From Porphyrobacter sp. (lineage in GTDB: Bacteria; Pseudomonadota; Alphaproteobacteria; Sphingomonadales; Sphingomonadaceae): 64,000 bases of DNA. The stretch covers positions 496,001 to 560,000 of the forward strand of contig JAGIBN010000001.1 of the NCBI GenBank assembly GCA_017744315.1. Direction: 5' to 3'. Below the pieces are notes generated by a model that had not been told where the DNA came from, did not search any database, and saw nothing but the letters and a program-made list of their open reading frames with translations. The number at the start of each line of letters is the position of its first letter. Position 1 is the stretch's first letter. Position numbers and translations under genes: made by a program. This document shows positions 36,655 to 44,250 of this stretch, in pieces.

Positions 36655-36672
36655 AACCGGTTGATTAAATCA
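36655..36672 (+). promoter_or_regulatory. Possible operator upstream of the SDR-TetR pair
   Basis: Two adjacent palindromes: AACCGGTT (36655-36662) and TGATTAAATCA (36662-36672), 63 nt before the SDR start. The second has 5-bp arms around a central A. They may bind the TetR-family protein encoded downstream. No -35/-10 pair is obvious. Confidence 0.35.
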
Positions 36673-36734
36673 TCGGGCCTGCGAGATTCCGCCACGGGTC
36701 GGGATCTTGTGCGCGAGCAGGAAGGGGAAGCAGC

Positions 36735-37520
36735 ATGAAACTGGACAGCAGCCTGGCCGCCGTCGTCACCGGCGCGGCATCGGGTCTCGGCGCGGCCACC
36801 GCGCGGGCGCTGGCGGCGCAGGGCGTGAAAGTGGCGGTGTTCGACCTCAATGCCGAGGCGGGCGAGGCCATCGCGGCCGAGATCGGCGGCGTCTTCTGCC
36901 AGGTCGATGTAACCGACGACGCCAGCGTCGATGCCGGTTTCGCCAAGGCCCGCGCCGCGCATGGGCAGGAACGCATTCTGGTCAACTGCGCGGGCATCGC
37001 GCCTGCTTCCAGGACCGTCGGCCGCAACCGCGAGACCGGGGCGCCGCGCGCGCATGACATGGCGCTGTTCGAAAAGGCGATTCTCATCAACCTCGTCGGC
37101 ACCTTCCGCTGCATCAGCAAGGCGGCGACGGGGATGGTGACGCTCGATCCGCTGGATGATGCAGGCTCTCGGGGCGCCATCGTCAATACCGCCTCGGTCG
37201 CGGCGCAGGACGGGCAGATCGGGCAGGCGGCCTATGCGGCGTCCAAGGGCGGCGTGCTGGCGATGACCCTGCCGGTCGCCCGCGATCTCATGGGCGAGGG
37301 TATCCGCGTCAACACGATCCTGCCGGGCATCTTCGAGACGCCGATGATGGCCGGAATGCCGCAGCCGGTGCAGGATGCGCTCGCGGCCATGGTGCCGTTC
37401 CCCAAGCGCCTCGGCAGGCCCGAGGAATATGCGAAGCTGGCGCTCTTCATGCTGGAACACGACTATATGAACGGCGAGTCCGTCCGCCTCGACGGCGCGA
37501 TCCGCATGGGTCCGAAGTAA
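36735..37520 (+). CDS. SDR family oxidoreductase (3-hydroxyacyl-CoA dehydrogenase type 2-like)
   Basis: NAD(P)-dependent short-chain dehydrogenase of 261 residues. The cofactor motif is TGAASGLGAATA (about 12-23), with an Asp after the second strand (VFDLNAE) that favours NAD. NCAG is present (VNCAGIAPAS), the catalytic Ser is in NTASVAA and YAASK holds Tyr and Lys. The overall pattern, with an insertion before the FRCISKAATGM region and a C-terminal FPKRLGRPEEYAKLALFM, resembles HSD17B10-type 3-hydroxyacyl-CoA dehydrogenases used in fatty-acid or steroid breakdown. A TetR-family gene follows after 20 nt. Confidence 0.88.
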   Translation: MKLDSSLAAVVTGAASGLGAATARALAAQGVKVAVFDLNAEAGEAIAAEIGGVFCQVDVTDDASVDAGFAKARAAHGQERILVNCAGIAPASRTVGRNRETGAPRAHDMALFEKAILINLVGTFRCISKAATGMVTLDPLDDAGSRGAIVNTASVAAQDGQIGQAAYAASKGGVLAMTLPVARDLMGEGIRVNTILPGIFETPMMAGMPQPVQDALAAMVPFPKRLGRPEEYAKLALFMLEHDYMNGESVRLDGAIRMGPK

Positions 37521-37540
37521 GGGCTGCGCGGGGCTGAGAG

Positions 37541-38182
37541 ATGGCGCAGGGCACTTCCTCCACCGAGCACGGCGCGCCGCCTCCCGGCGCGCGCGGGCAA
37601 TTGCTGGACACGGCCAGCGCGATCATGCGCGAAGGTGACGTGATCGACATTTCGCTGTCGGAGCTGTCGCTGCGCTCGGGTCTCAATTCGGCGCTGGTGA
37701 AGTATTACTTCGGCAACAAGGCCGGGTTGCTCAAGGCTCTGCTCGACCGGGACTGGCAGGCGATCGTCACCAGCGTCGATGCGCTGCTGGCCAAGGACGG
37801 CTGGTCGCCGGAGGCCAAATTGCGGCGCCATCTCTGGAAGGTCGTCGATACCTTCTATGAAGTGCCCTATCTCAACCGCCTGACCATGCGCATGGTGCGG
37901 GAGAGCGACGATGCCGAGGCGCGCCGCATCGCCGATTGCTATCTCTCGCCGATCTACCGCGCCTACGAGCAGCTCATCGGCGACGGGGTGCAGGCGGGGG
38001 TGTTTCGTGAAATCGATCCGCAACTCTTCTACTTTACGGTGACCGGCGCGGTGGACCGTTTCTTCTCGGCGCGGCTGGTGCTGAAGCATTGCTTCGACCA
38101 GGACACATTGACCGAGGAACTGCGCGACCGCTACCGCGAACACACGATCGACATCATCATGGCAGGTATCCTTGCGCGCTGA
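37541..38182 (+). CDS. TetR/AcrR family transcriptional regulator
   Basis: DNA-binding repressor-type protein of 213 residues. The N-terminal helix-turn-helix is visible in ISLSELSLRSGLNSALVKYY followed by FGNKAGLLKALLD (about 33-65). The ligand-binding C-terminal domain is all helical. Located directly after the SDR gene, it probably controls that operon, perhaps through the palindromes at 36655-36672. Its 3' end overlaps the start of the phosphorylase gene by 11 nt. Confidence 0.9.
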   Translation: MAQGTSSTEHGAPPPGARGQLLDTASAIMREGDVIDISLSELSLRSGLNSALVKYYFGNKAGLLKALLDRDWQAIVTSVDALLAKDGWSPEAKLRRHLWKVVDTFYEVPYLNRLTMRMVRESDDAEARRIADCYLSPIYRAYEQLIGDGVQAGVFREIDPQLFYFTVTGAVDRFFSARLVLKHCFDQDTLTEELRDRYREHTIDIIMAGILAR

Positions 38183-39062
38183 GAAAAGCAGCTTCTGGCA
38201 TCTGGGCATCATCGGCGGTTCGGGTCTGGCGGCCGGAATCGAACTGGAGGACGCGCAGGAGATTTCCGTCTCCAGTCCGTTCGGGGCAGCTTCCGGGCCG
38301 GTCACGACCGGATGGCTTGGCGGGGTGCGCTTCACTTTCCTCGCCCGCCACGGGGCGGGCCATGCGATCCCGCCCTCGGCGGTGAACTACCGCGCCAATA
38401 TCGACGTGCTCAAGCGCTGCGGGGTGACGGACGTGCTGGCGCTGTCCGCAATCGGTTCGCTGCGCGAGGAGATGGCGCCGGGCCACATGGTCATGGTCGA
38501 CCAGTTCATCGACCGGACCACGGGCCGGGTCGGTAGCTTCTTCGGCACCGGGCTGGTCGTCCATGTCAGCCTGGCGGACCCGGTCTGTCCGCGTCTTTCG
38601 GGACTGGCAGGCGCGGCGGCTGAGGCCGCCGGCGCGAAAGTCCATCCTGCCGGGTGCTACTTCGCCATGGAAGGCCCGCAGTTCTCGACCCGCGCGGAAA
38701 GCCGCATGTACCGTGGCTGGGGCGCCGATGTGATCGGCATGACCGGCATGCCCGAGGCCCGGCTCGCCCGCGAGGCGGAGCTGCCTTACGCGATGCTCGG
38801 CATGGTCACGGACTACGATTCCTGGCGCGAGGAAGAGGCTGGCGTCGAGGTCAGCCATGTCCTCGAGGTCATGCACGGCAATGCCCGCGTGGCGCGGGAT
38901 TCGCTGCGCGCGCTGGCGGCAAGCCTGCCTGCCGAGCGCGCGCCCAGTCCGATCGACCGGGCGCTCGACCATGCGCTCATCACCGCGCCCGATGCGCGCG
39001 ATCCGGCTGTGGTGGCGCGGCTCGATGCCGTGGCCTGCCGTCTGTTCGGCGAGCGGGGCTGA
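38172..39062 (+). CDS. mtnP: S-methyl-5'-thioadenosine phosphorylase
   Basis: Splits methylthioadenosine into adenine and methylthioribose 1-phosphate in methionine salvage; 296 residues. Signatures: HLGIIGGSGL at the N-terminus, FLARHG (phosphate-binding), NYRANIDVLK, EGPQFSTRAESRMYRGWGAD, and TDYDSW with two Asp residues, which favours a 6-aminopurine (MTA) substrate over guanosine or inosine. The start is TTG 38172, inside the end of the TetR gene; no ATG or GTG lies between it and the conserved GIIGGSG. Its pairing with a TetR/SDR unit is unusual. Confidence 0.9.
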   Translation: MRAEKSSFWHLGIIGGSGLAAGIELEDAQEISVSSPFGAASGPVTTGWLGGVRFTFLARHGAGHAIPPSAVNYRANIDVLKRCGVTDVLALSAIGSLREEMAPGHMVMVDQFIDRTTGRVGSFFGTGLVVHVSLADPVCPRLSGLAGAAAEAAGAKVHPAGCYFAMEGPQFSTRAESRMYRGWGADVIGMTGMPEARLAREAELPYAMLGMVTDYDSWREEEAGVEVSHVLEVMHGNARVARDSLRALAASLPAERAPSPIDRALDHALITAPDARDPAVVARLDAVACRLFGERG

Positions 39063-39120
39063 GATGGCTCCGCCGGAGGGGCGGTAGCATATCTCACTTT
39101 CTCAGCCTGACCTTGCCTCC

Positions 39121-39200
39121 CGCTCAGGCTGAGCTTGTCGAAGCCCCCGAGACGTGGCGCGAGGCCTCCCATCCTTCGACAAGCTCAGGATGAACGGGGG
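39121..39200. repeat. Inverted pair of palindromic intergenic repeats, family 3
   Basis: Left copy CGCTCAGGCTGAGCTTGTCG AAG (39121-39143) and right copy CTTCGACAAGCTCAGGATGA (39174-39193) are inverted; the 15-nt core CTGAGCTTGTCGAAG is identical. They are about 30 nt apart, between convergent genes. This CCTTCGACAAGCTCAGG-type repeat is widespread in proteobacterial intergenic regions (recalled). Confidence 0.75.
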
Positions 39201-39274
39201 TGGAAGTCGTACGGGATGAGAAACTACGGGCGGGTGGCGATCTGCCCTGTGCGTTCCCGGAAAAACACCGGACT

Positions 39275-39955
39275 TCAGCCGCCCCGCGTTACCGGGATCA
39301 GCGCTCCGGTGATCGCGCGGGCGGCGTCGGAGGCGAGGAAGGCGATCACATCGGCGATGGCCCGCGGCTGCACCCAGGTCGAGAAATCGGCGTCGGGCAT
39401 GTCGGCCCGGTTGGCCGGGGTGTCGATCACGCTGGGCAGGACCGCATTGATGGTGACGCCTGTGCCCGCGAGTTCCTCGGCCAGCGCTTCGGTCAGGCGG
39501 TGGACGCCGGACTTGGAGGCGGCATAGGCGCCCATGCCCGCACCGGCCTTGATCGCCGCGCCGGCGCCGATGTTGACCACGCGGCCCGCCGCCGATGCCT
39601 TGAGCCGGGGCAGGGCAAGCTGGGTGATCGTCGCCGCCGTCGTCAGGTTCATCGCCTGCATCCGCGCCCAGCTCGCCAGCGAGCCGCCTTCCAGCGTCTC
39701 CCAGGTGAAGCCGCCCGCGACGTTGACTAGCACGTCGATGCCGCCGTGGGCCGCGACCACCTTGTCCAGCGCGGCCTGCGTGGCCTGCGCGTCGGTCAGG
39801 TCCACGCCGCCGATGTCCAGAGCGCCCGCCAGCGCTTCCCTGGCTTCGGGCGCGAAGTCGATGCGGGTGACCTTGTCACCCGCTGCGGCGAAGGCGGCGG
39901 CTACGGCCGCGCCAAGAACGCCGAAACCACCGGTGACGATAACCGAACGTGCCAT
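39275..39955 (-). CDS. SDR family oxidoreductase, altered active site
   Basis: Short-chain dehydrogenase-like protein of 226 residues. The Rossmann motif TGGFGVLGAAVA is at the N-terminus, with NVAGG (NAG-type motif) and YAASKSG (Tyr and Lys). The catalytic Ser normally 13 residues before the Tyr is replaced: the segment reads VVNIGAGAAIKAG, with Ala/Gly at that place. It could be a binding protein or an enzyme with a shifted residue. The start MARSVIVTGG (39955) is preferred over a longer frame to 40024. Confidence 0.85.
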   Translation of the reverse strand: MARSVIVTGGFGVLGAAVAAAFAAAGDKVTRIDFAPEAREALAGALDIGGVDLTDAQATQAALDKVVAAHGGIDVLVNVAGGFTWETLEGGSLASWARMQAMNLTTAATITQLALPRLKASAAGRVVNIGAGAAIKAGAGMGAYAASKSGVHRLTEALAEELAGTGVTINAVLPSVIDTPANRADMPDADFSTWVQPRAIADVIAFLASDAARAITGALIPVTRGG

Positions 39956-40048
39956 GAGAACTCCTCGCTGTGATGCAACGCTAACCGCCTGTCGGGATCG
40001 CGGCAACGCAGGCGGGAAAGACAACGCCCCGTCGATGCCGCGAATACG

Positions 40049-40081
40049 AAAAAGGGCGGCCTCCCAAAGGAAGACCGCCCC
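40049..40081 (-). terminator. Rho-independent terminator after the peroxiredoxin gene
   Basis: On the minus strand GGGCGGTCTTCC-TTT-GGGAGGCCGCCC followed by TTTTT. It lies 21 nt after the peroxiredoxin stop. Confidence 0.85.
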
Positions 40082-40102
40082 ACTTGCGCTATCGCGCCTC
40101 TA

Positions 40103-40582
40103 TCAGAGCTGGCCGAGCAGGTGGTCGGCGGAGCTGACCTCGAAGGCGCCCGGCGCTTCGACGTTGAGCTGCTCGACCACGCCGTCGTTGACGACCATCG
40201 AGAAGCGCTTGCCGCGATGGCCCATGCCGAAGGCGGTGCCGTCCATCACGAGGTCGATCGCCTTCACGAAGTCGCCGTTGCCGTCTGACAGCATGGTCAC
40301 GTCGGCCGAGCCGTTGGCCTTGCCCCAGGCGCCCATGACGAAGGCGTCGTTGACGGCGGTGCAGGCGATCTCGTCGATGCCCGCGGCCTTCAGTTCGGCG
40401 GCCTTGTCGACGAAGCCGGGCAGGTGCCTGGCCGAGCAGGTCGGGGTGAAGGCGCCGGGAACCGAGAACAGCGCGACCTTGCGGCCCGCGAAGAATTCCG
40501 CGCTCTGCACGGGTTCGGGGCCGCTCTCGCCGGCCTTGACGAGCTTTACGTCGGGCAGGGTGTCACCAATGGCGATGGTCAT
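40103..40582 (-). CDS. Peroxiredoxin (Prx5/AhpE-like, thiol-dependent)
   Basis: Thiol peroxidase of 159 residues that reduces peroxides, probably with glutaredoxin or thioredoxin as donor. The peroxidatic Cys49 lies in PGAFTPTCSARHLPGF, the Prx5 signature. A second Cys (Cys74, DEIACTAVND) is present. Family features WGKANGSADVTMLSDGNGDF and the C-terminal SSADHLL are visible. Monocistronic, with AGAGGA upstream of the ATG and its own terminator. Confidence 0.94.
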   Translation of the reverse strand: MTIAIGDTLPDVKLVKAGESGPEPVQSAEFFAGRKVALFSVPGAFTPTCSARHLPGFVDKAAELKAAGIDEIACTAVNDAFVMGAWGKANGSADVTMLSDGNGDFVKAIDLVMDGTAFGMGHRGKRFSMVVNDGVVEQLNVEAPGAFEVSSADHLLGQL

Positions 40583-40662
40583 GGAGTAATCCTCTTCACG
40601 TGTGGAAATGTGCCGTGCAGATATAGAGGCGCGGGAGGCGGCGGCAATGCGGCCGCGCGATT

Positions 40663-41286
40663 TTAGATGGCGATTACCCGGCTGGCCAGACGGTCCACTT
40701 CGGCGCGGTCGTGGCTGACGTAGAGGATCGGCAGGGCGAGTTCGTCGCGGATGCGCTCAATCACGGTGAGGATCTCCTCGCGCCTTTCCGCGTCCACCGA
40801 GGCGAGCGGCTCGTCCATCAGCAGGAAGCGCGGGCCGGAGAGCAGGGCGCGGCCGATCGCCACGCGCTGGGCCTCGCCGCCGGAGAGCGTGGCGGGGCGG
40901 CGATCCAGCAAGTGGCCGATGCCGAGAAAGCCGATCGCGGAGTCGAGGTCCATCCATCGCTGCTCGGCGGGCGCGAGGCGCCAGCCGTAGAGCAGGTTGT
41001 CGCGCACGCTCTTGTGCGGAAACAGGCGCAGGTCCTGGAACACGTAGCCGCAGCGGCGCTGCTCAGGCTTGAGGTCGATGCGGCGGGCCTTGTCGAACAG
41101 CACCGTATCCTCGACGAGGATGTGCCCCTCGCTCGGGCGGGCGAGACCGGCGATGGCGTCGAGCAGCGAGGTCTTGCCTGCGCCGGAGGGGCCGAACAGC
41201 GCTGTCAGCCCGCCTTTCTCGGTGCGGAAGGCATAGTCTAGCCGCAGCTTGCCGCGCCGCAGGGCGATGGCAACGTCAAAGGGCAT
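40663..41286 (-). CDS. modC: Molybdate ABC transporter ATP-binding protein, short form
   Basis: ATPase of the molybdate importer, 207 residues. Walker A GPSGAGKTSLL, Q-loop YVFQDLRLF, signature LSGGEAQRVAIGRALL, Walker B FLLMDEPLASVD and switch YVSHDRAEV are all present. The C-terminal molybdate-binding TOBE (Mop) domain of classical ModC is missing; the protein ends right after the ATPase core. ATG 41286 lies inside the 3' end of modB (11-nt overlap). Last gene of modABC. Confidence 0.9.
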   Translation of the reverse strand: MPFDVAIALRRGKLRLDYAFRTEKGGLTALFGPSGAGKTSLLDAIAGLARPSEGHILVEDTVLFDKARRIDLKPEQRRCGYVFQDLRLFPHKSVRDNLLYGWRLAPAEQRWMDLDSAIGFLGIGHLLDRRPATLSGGEAQRVAIGRALLSGPRFLLMDEPLASVDAERREEILTVIERIRDELALPILYVSHDRAEVDRLASRVIAI

Positions 41287-41977
41287 GGTGCGCAGATCCC
41301 TGTCCGCTGCGGCGGGCGAGCCATTCGGATGCCACCAGGGCGACGACCGAGACGAGGATCGACAGCACGGCAAGGCGCGTCACCTGCCATTCGGAACCGG
41401 GCATCTGGAGCGCACTGTAGATCGCCAGCGGCAAGGTCTGGGTCTCGCCGGGGATGTTGGAGGCGAAGGTGATCGTCGCGCCGAATTCGCCGATCGAGCG
41501 GGCGAGGCCGAGGACGAGGCCCGCCAGCACGCCGGGCATGGCCAAGGGGAGGGTGACGCTGGCGAAAGTCCGCCAGCGCCCGGCGCCGAGGGTGCGGGCA
41601 GCGCTTTCGAGGCGGCGGTCGACGGCCTCGATCGAGAGGCGCATGGCCCGTACCATCAAGGGCAGCGCCATGACCGCGGCGGCCAGCGCGGCACCGGTCC
41701 AGCGGAAGATGAAGGTCAGCCCCAGCCACTCTGCAAGGAAGCGGCCGAGCGGCCCGTTGGTGCCGAAGGCGATCAGCAGCAGCCAGCCGGTGACGACCGG
41801 GGGGAGGACCAGCGGCAGGTGGACCAGCGCGTCGAGCAGGACCTTGCCCGGAAAGCGCCAGCGCGCCAGCACCCAGGCCAGCGCGAAGGCCAGCGGCAGC
41901 GCGGCGGCCATGGCCACGCCGCTGACTTTCAGCGACAGGACCAGGACCTGCCATTCCTCCGGGGTGAGCGCGGCCAT
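41276..41977 (-). CDS. modB: Molybdate ABC transporter permease
   Basis: Inner-membrane permease of 233 residues with five or six transmembrane helices. Characteristic segments are LPPVVTGWLLLIAFG and the EAA loop with SAARTLGAGRWRTFASVTLP. GLARSIGEFGATITFASNIP is highly typical of ModB. Located 13 nt after modA and overlapping modC by 11 nt. Confidence 0.94.
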   Translation of the reverse strand: MAALTPEEWQVLVLSLKVSGVAMAAALPLAFALAWVLARWRFPGKVLLDALVHLPLVLPPVVTGWLLLIAFGTNGPLGRFLAEWLGLTFIFRWTGAALAAAVMALPLMVRAMRLSIEAVDRRLESAARTLGAGRWRTFASVTLPLAMPGVLAGLVLGLARSIGEFGATITFASNIPGETQTLPLAIYSALQMPGSEWQVTRLAVLSILVSVVALVASEWLARRSGQGSAHHAL

Positions 41978-41990
41978 GACTTGCGCGGGG

Positions 41991-42761
41991 TCAGCGCGTG
42001 CCGAAGCCGAAGCGGCGGAATACCGCCTTGCCCTCGGCGGAGATCAGGAAGCGGCGGAAGCCCTCGGCGTCCTTGTGGCGCGAGGCGGCGAGCAGGGCGA
42101 CCGGATAGCTGATCGGATCGTGCGATGCGGCGGGGAACGTATCGACCACGCGCACGCCCGGTTCGGCGCGGGCGTCGGTGGCATAGACAATGCCGAGCGG
42201 CGCCGCGCCCCGACTGACGAGGGCGAGGGCGGCGCGCACGTTCTCGGCCGGGGCCAGCTTGCCCTGCACCGAGGGCCAGACCTTGAGCCGCGTCAGCGCC
42301 TGCTTGGCATAGACTCCGGCGGGCACGGCATTGGGATCGGCCACTGCCAGCCGGTTCGGCCCGAGCGCGGCGGCGAGGCGGAAGCCCGGCGCGATCTTCA
42401 GGCGCACCGGCTTGTCCGCCGGGGCAATCAGCACGAGGTTGTTGGTGAGGAACGATACGCGGGTCTTCGGGCGCAGCAGGCCCTTGCCCTGTACTTCGTC
42501 CATCCACGGCTCGTCCGCCGAGACGAACAGGTCCGCCGGCGCCCCGGCCTCGATCTGGCGGGCGAGGGCGGAGGACCCGGCAAAGGAAATCTTCGGGCGC
42601 GGATGGCCTTTTGCTGCCCAGGCGTCGGCCACCGCGTTCATCGATTCCTGGAGGCTCGCCGCGGCCAGCACCAGCGGCCCGGATTGCTGGGCGAAGGCGG
42701 GCGACACCAGCGCGGCAAAAGCCATGAAAAGCGAGAGGATGAAGGCAAGCGGCTTGCGCAT
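41991..42761 (-). CDS. modA: Molybdate ABC transporter periplasmic binding protein
   Basis: Periplasmic molybdate/tungstate-binding protein of 256 residues with a Sec signal peptide (MRKPLAFILSLFMAFAALVS ending AFA). Oxyanion-binding motifs AAASLQESMN, FAGSSALARQIEAGAPADLF and SADEPWMDEV are typical of ModA. The start 42761 is chosen for the signal peptide; a longer frame to 42884 is unlikely. First gene of the operon. The upstream region has repeated CGTAT-GG elements (about 42793-42821) that might bind a molybdate regulator, but they do not match the ModE consensus well. Confidence 0.94.
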   Translation of the reverse strand: MRKPLAFILSLFMAFAALVSPAFAQQSGPLVLAAASLQESMNAVADAWAAKGHPRPKISFAGSSALARQIEAGAPADLFVSADEPWMDEVQGKGLLRPKTRVSFLTNNLVLIAPADKPVRLKIAPGFRLAAALGPNRLAVADPNAVPAGVYAKQALTRLKVWPSVQGKLAPAENVRAALALVSRGAAPLGIVYATDARAEPGVRVVDTFPAASHDPISYPVALLAASRHKDAEGFRRFLISAEGKAVFRRFGFGTR

Positions 42762-42999
42762 TACGGGAAGACTCCGGAGCGTTTGCCAAAGGACGTATGG
42801 CTGTATCCGGTCGTATATGGATGGACCGGGGCATTGCAAGGCGTTGATGCCTATCCGAAAGGCTTGTCGTGACGGTCTGGGCAAGGTCCCGTGAAGATGT
42901 TAGCATCCCGATTCTGCGGGAGGTTCGAGGCGTCACACCACAACGGTGGGCGGCATCGAACCGGCGGGAAAGGCCGCCACGCACAAGGGGATGTTGTGG

Positions 43000-43200
43000 A
43001 TGAACGTCATTGACGAAGGTATGTTCGATCGCCGTTCGGAAGGATTCGCCGGCGGAAATCTCGGAATAAGTTCAGGTCTCGTCTACGCCGCGCAAAGCGG
43101 CCGGTTGAGCGATCAGGAACACGATGCGCGCGGCCTCATCATCGCCATTGCCCTCTGCGCGTGTTGCTGGCTCGGTCTGGGATATTTCCTGCTGACCTAA
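43000..43200 (+). CDS. Small membrane protein of unknown function
   Basis: A 66-residue protein starting MNVIDEGMFDRRSEGFAGGN, with one C-terminal transmembrane helix (LIIAIALCACCWLGLGYFLL). AAGGGG at 42985-42990 favours ATG 43000 over the adjacent ATG 42991. A tail-anchored topology with the N-terminus in the cytoplasm is likely. Its stop codon overlaps the stop of the convergent hydrolase gene. Not recognised. Confidence 0.65.
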   Translation: MNVIDEGMFDRRSEGFAGGNLGISSGLVYAAQSGRLSDQEHDARGLIIAIALCACCWLGLGYFLLT

Positions 43201-44075
43201 CGGCCGAGAAACGCCTTCACATCGTCCATGAAGCGATCGAACTGGTCGTGATGCAGCCAGTGGCCGGCGTTTTCATATTCGATCAGCGTGGCACTGGGGA
43301 AATGGTCGATCCGGCCGTCTTCCGCGGGGCTCTGGGCAAAGCTCTTGCTACCCCAGAGCATCAGCACCGGGCAGGTGATCGCCTGCCACAGTGACACCAC
43401 GTCGTCGGTGGGCAAGTCGGAAGCGGACCAGACGTTGACGTAGTTGTCGAACTTCCAGCTCCAGGTGCCGTCCTCGTTGCGGCTGGCACCGTGGATGGTG
43501 AGGTGACGGGCCTGTTCCTCGGTGAGGAAGGAGTTCTCCTCCTTCATGCGCTGGTAGGCGTCTTTGCGCGTCGCATACTTGCGCGGCGCCCGGCCGGAAG
43601 CGCGGCGCTTGTCCTCGATCCACTGCCTGAGCCGCTCGCCCACGCCGCGCTCTTCCATCTGGCGGCGGATTTGCGGCGGCGGGCCGAGGCCTTCGATATT
43701 GACCAGCTTCTCGACTTTCTCCGGAAACAGCCCGGTGAACCGCGTCGCGATGTTGCCGCCCAGCGAATGGGCGACGATCGTCACTCTTTCGTGCCCCAGC
43801 GTGTGGACCAGCTGCGCGAAGTCGTAGACGAAGGCGTCCATGCCGTAGTGCCCTTCGGGCGACCATTCGGAATCGCCGTGGCCGCGCAGGTCCGGGCAGA
43901 TCACATGCCAGTCGTGCCGCAGCTCCTCGGCCACCCAGTCCCAGCTGCGGCAATGGTCGCGCCCGCCGTGCTGGAGGATCAGCGGCGGTGCTTCCGGATT
44001 GCCCCAGTCGACATAGTTGAGGCGCAGGCGCTGCGAGATGAAGCGGTTCGAGGTCGGTCCGAGCTGGCTTTTCAT
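43197..44075 (-). CDS. Alpha/beta hydrolase
   Basis: Soluble alpha/beta-fold hydrolase of 292 residues. Oxyanion-hole region ILQHGGRDHCRSWD, nucleophile elbow AHSLGG (Ser), the acid probably in the region after LWGSKSFAQ, and the catalytic His in NAGHWLHHDQ are visible. It belongs to the epoxide hydrolase/haloalkane dehalogenase-like group; the substrate is unknown. The start MKSQLGPTSNRF at 44075 is preferred over 44123. Convergent with the small membrane protein gene, with overlapping stop codons. Confidence 0.87.
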   Translation of the reverse strand: MKSQLGPTSNRFISQRLRLNYVDWGNPEAPPLILQHGGRDHCRSWDWVAEELRHDWHVICPDLRGHGDSEWSPEGHYGMDAFVYDFAQLVHTLGHERVTIVAHSLGGNIATRFTGLFPEKVEKLVNIEGLGPPPQIRRQMEERGVGERLRQWIEDKRRASGRAPRKYATRKDAYQRMKEENSFLTEEQARHLTIHGASRNEDGTWSWKFDNYVNVWSASDLPTDDVVSLWQAITCPVLMLWGSKSFAQSPAEDGRIDHFPSATLIEYENAGHWLHHDQFDRFMDDVKAFLGR

Positions 44076-44250
44076 GACAGAACCGTGATGCGCCGAAGCA
44101 TCAACGTCAATGGGGCAGGTCAATGACAGGTTAGCCGGGATTTGCGGGGATCAAGATATTCCTTATGCCCCCTGACGCTTGGCAAACCGGGGTGCTTGCC
44201 CCTATCTCGCGCCCAACGATATTCGACCCTTTTACGCCGGAGACTTTCAC

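Noticed and set aside
42770..42830. A ModE operator upstream of modA
   Set aside because: CGTAT/TATGG repeats are present, but the ATCGNTATATA half-site pair is not. Left as a weak remark in the modA entry only.
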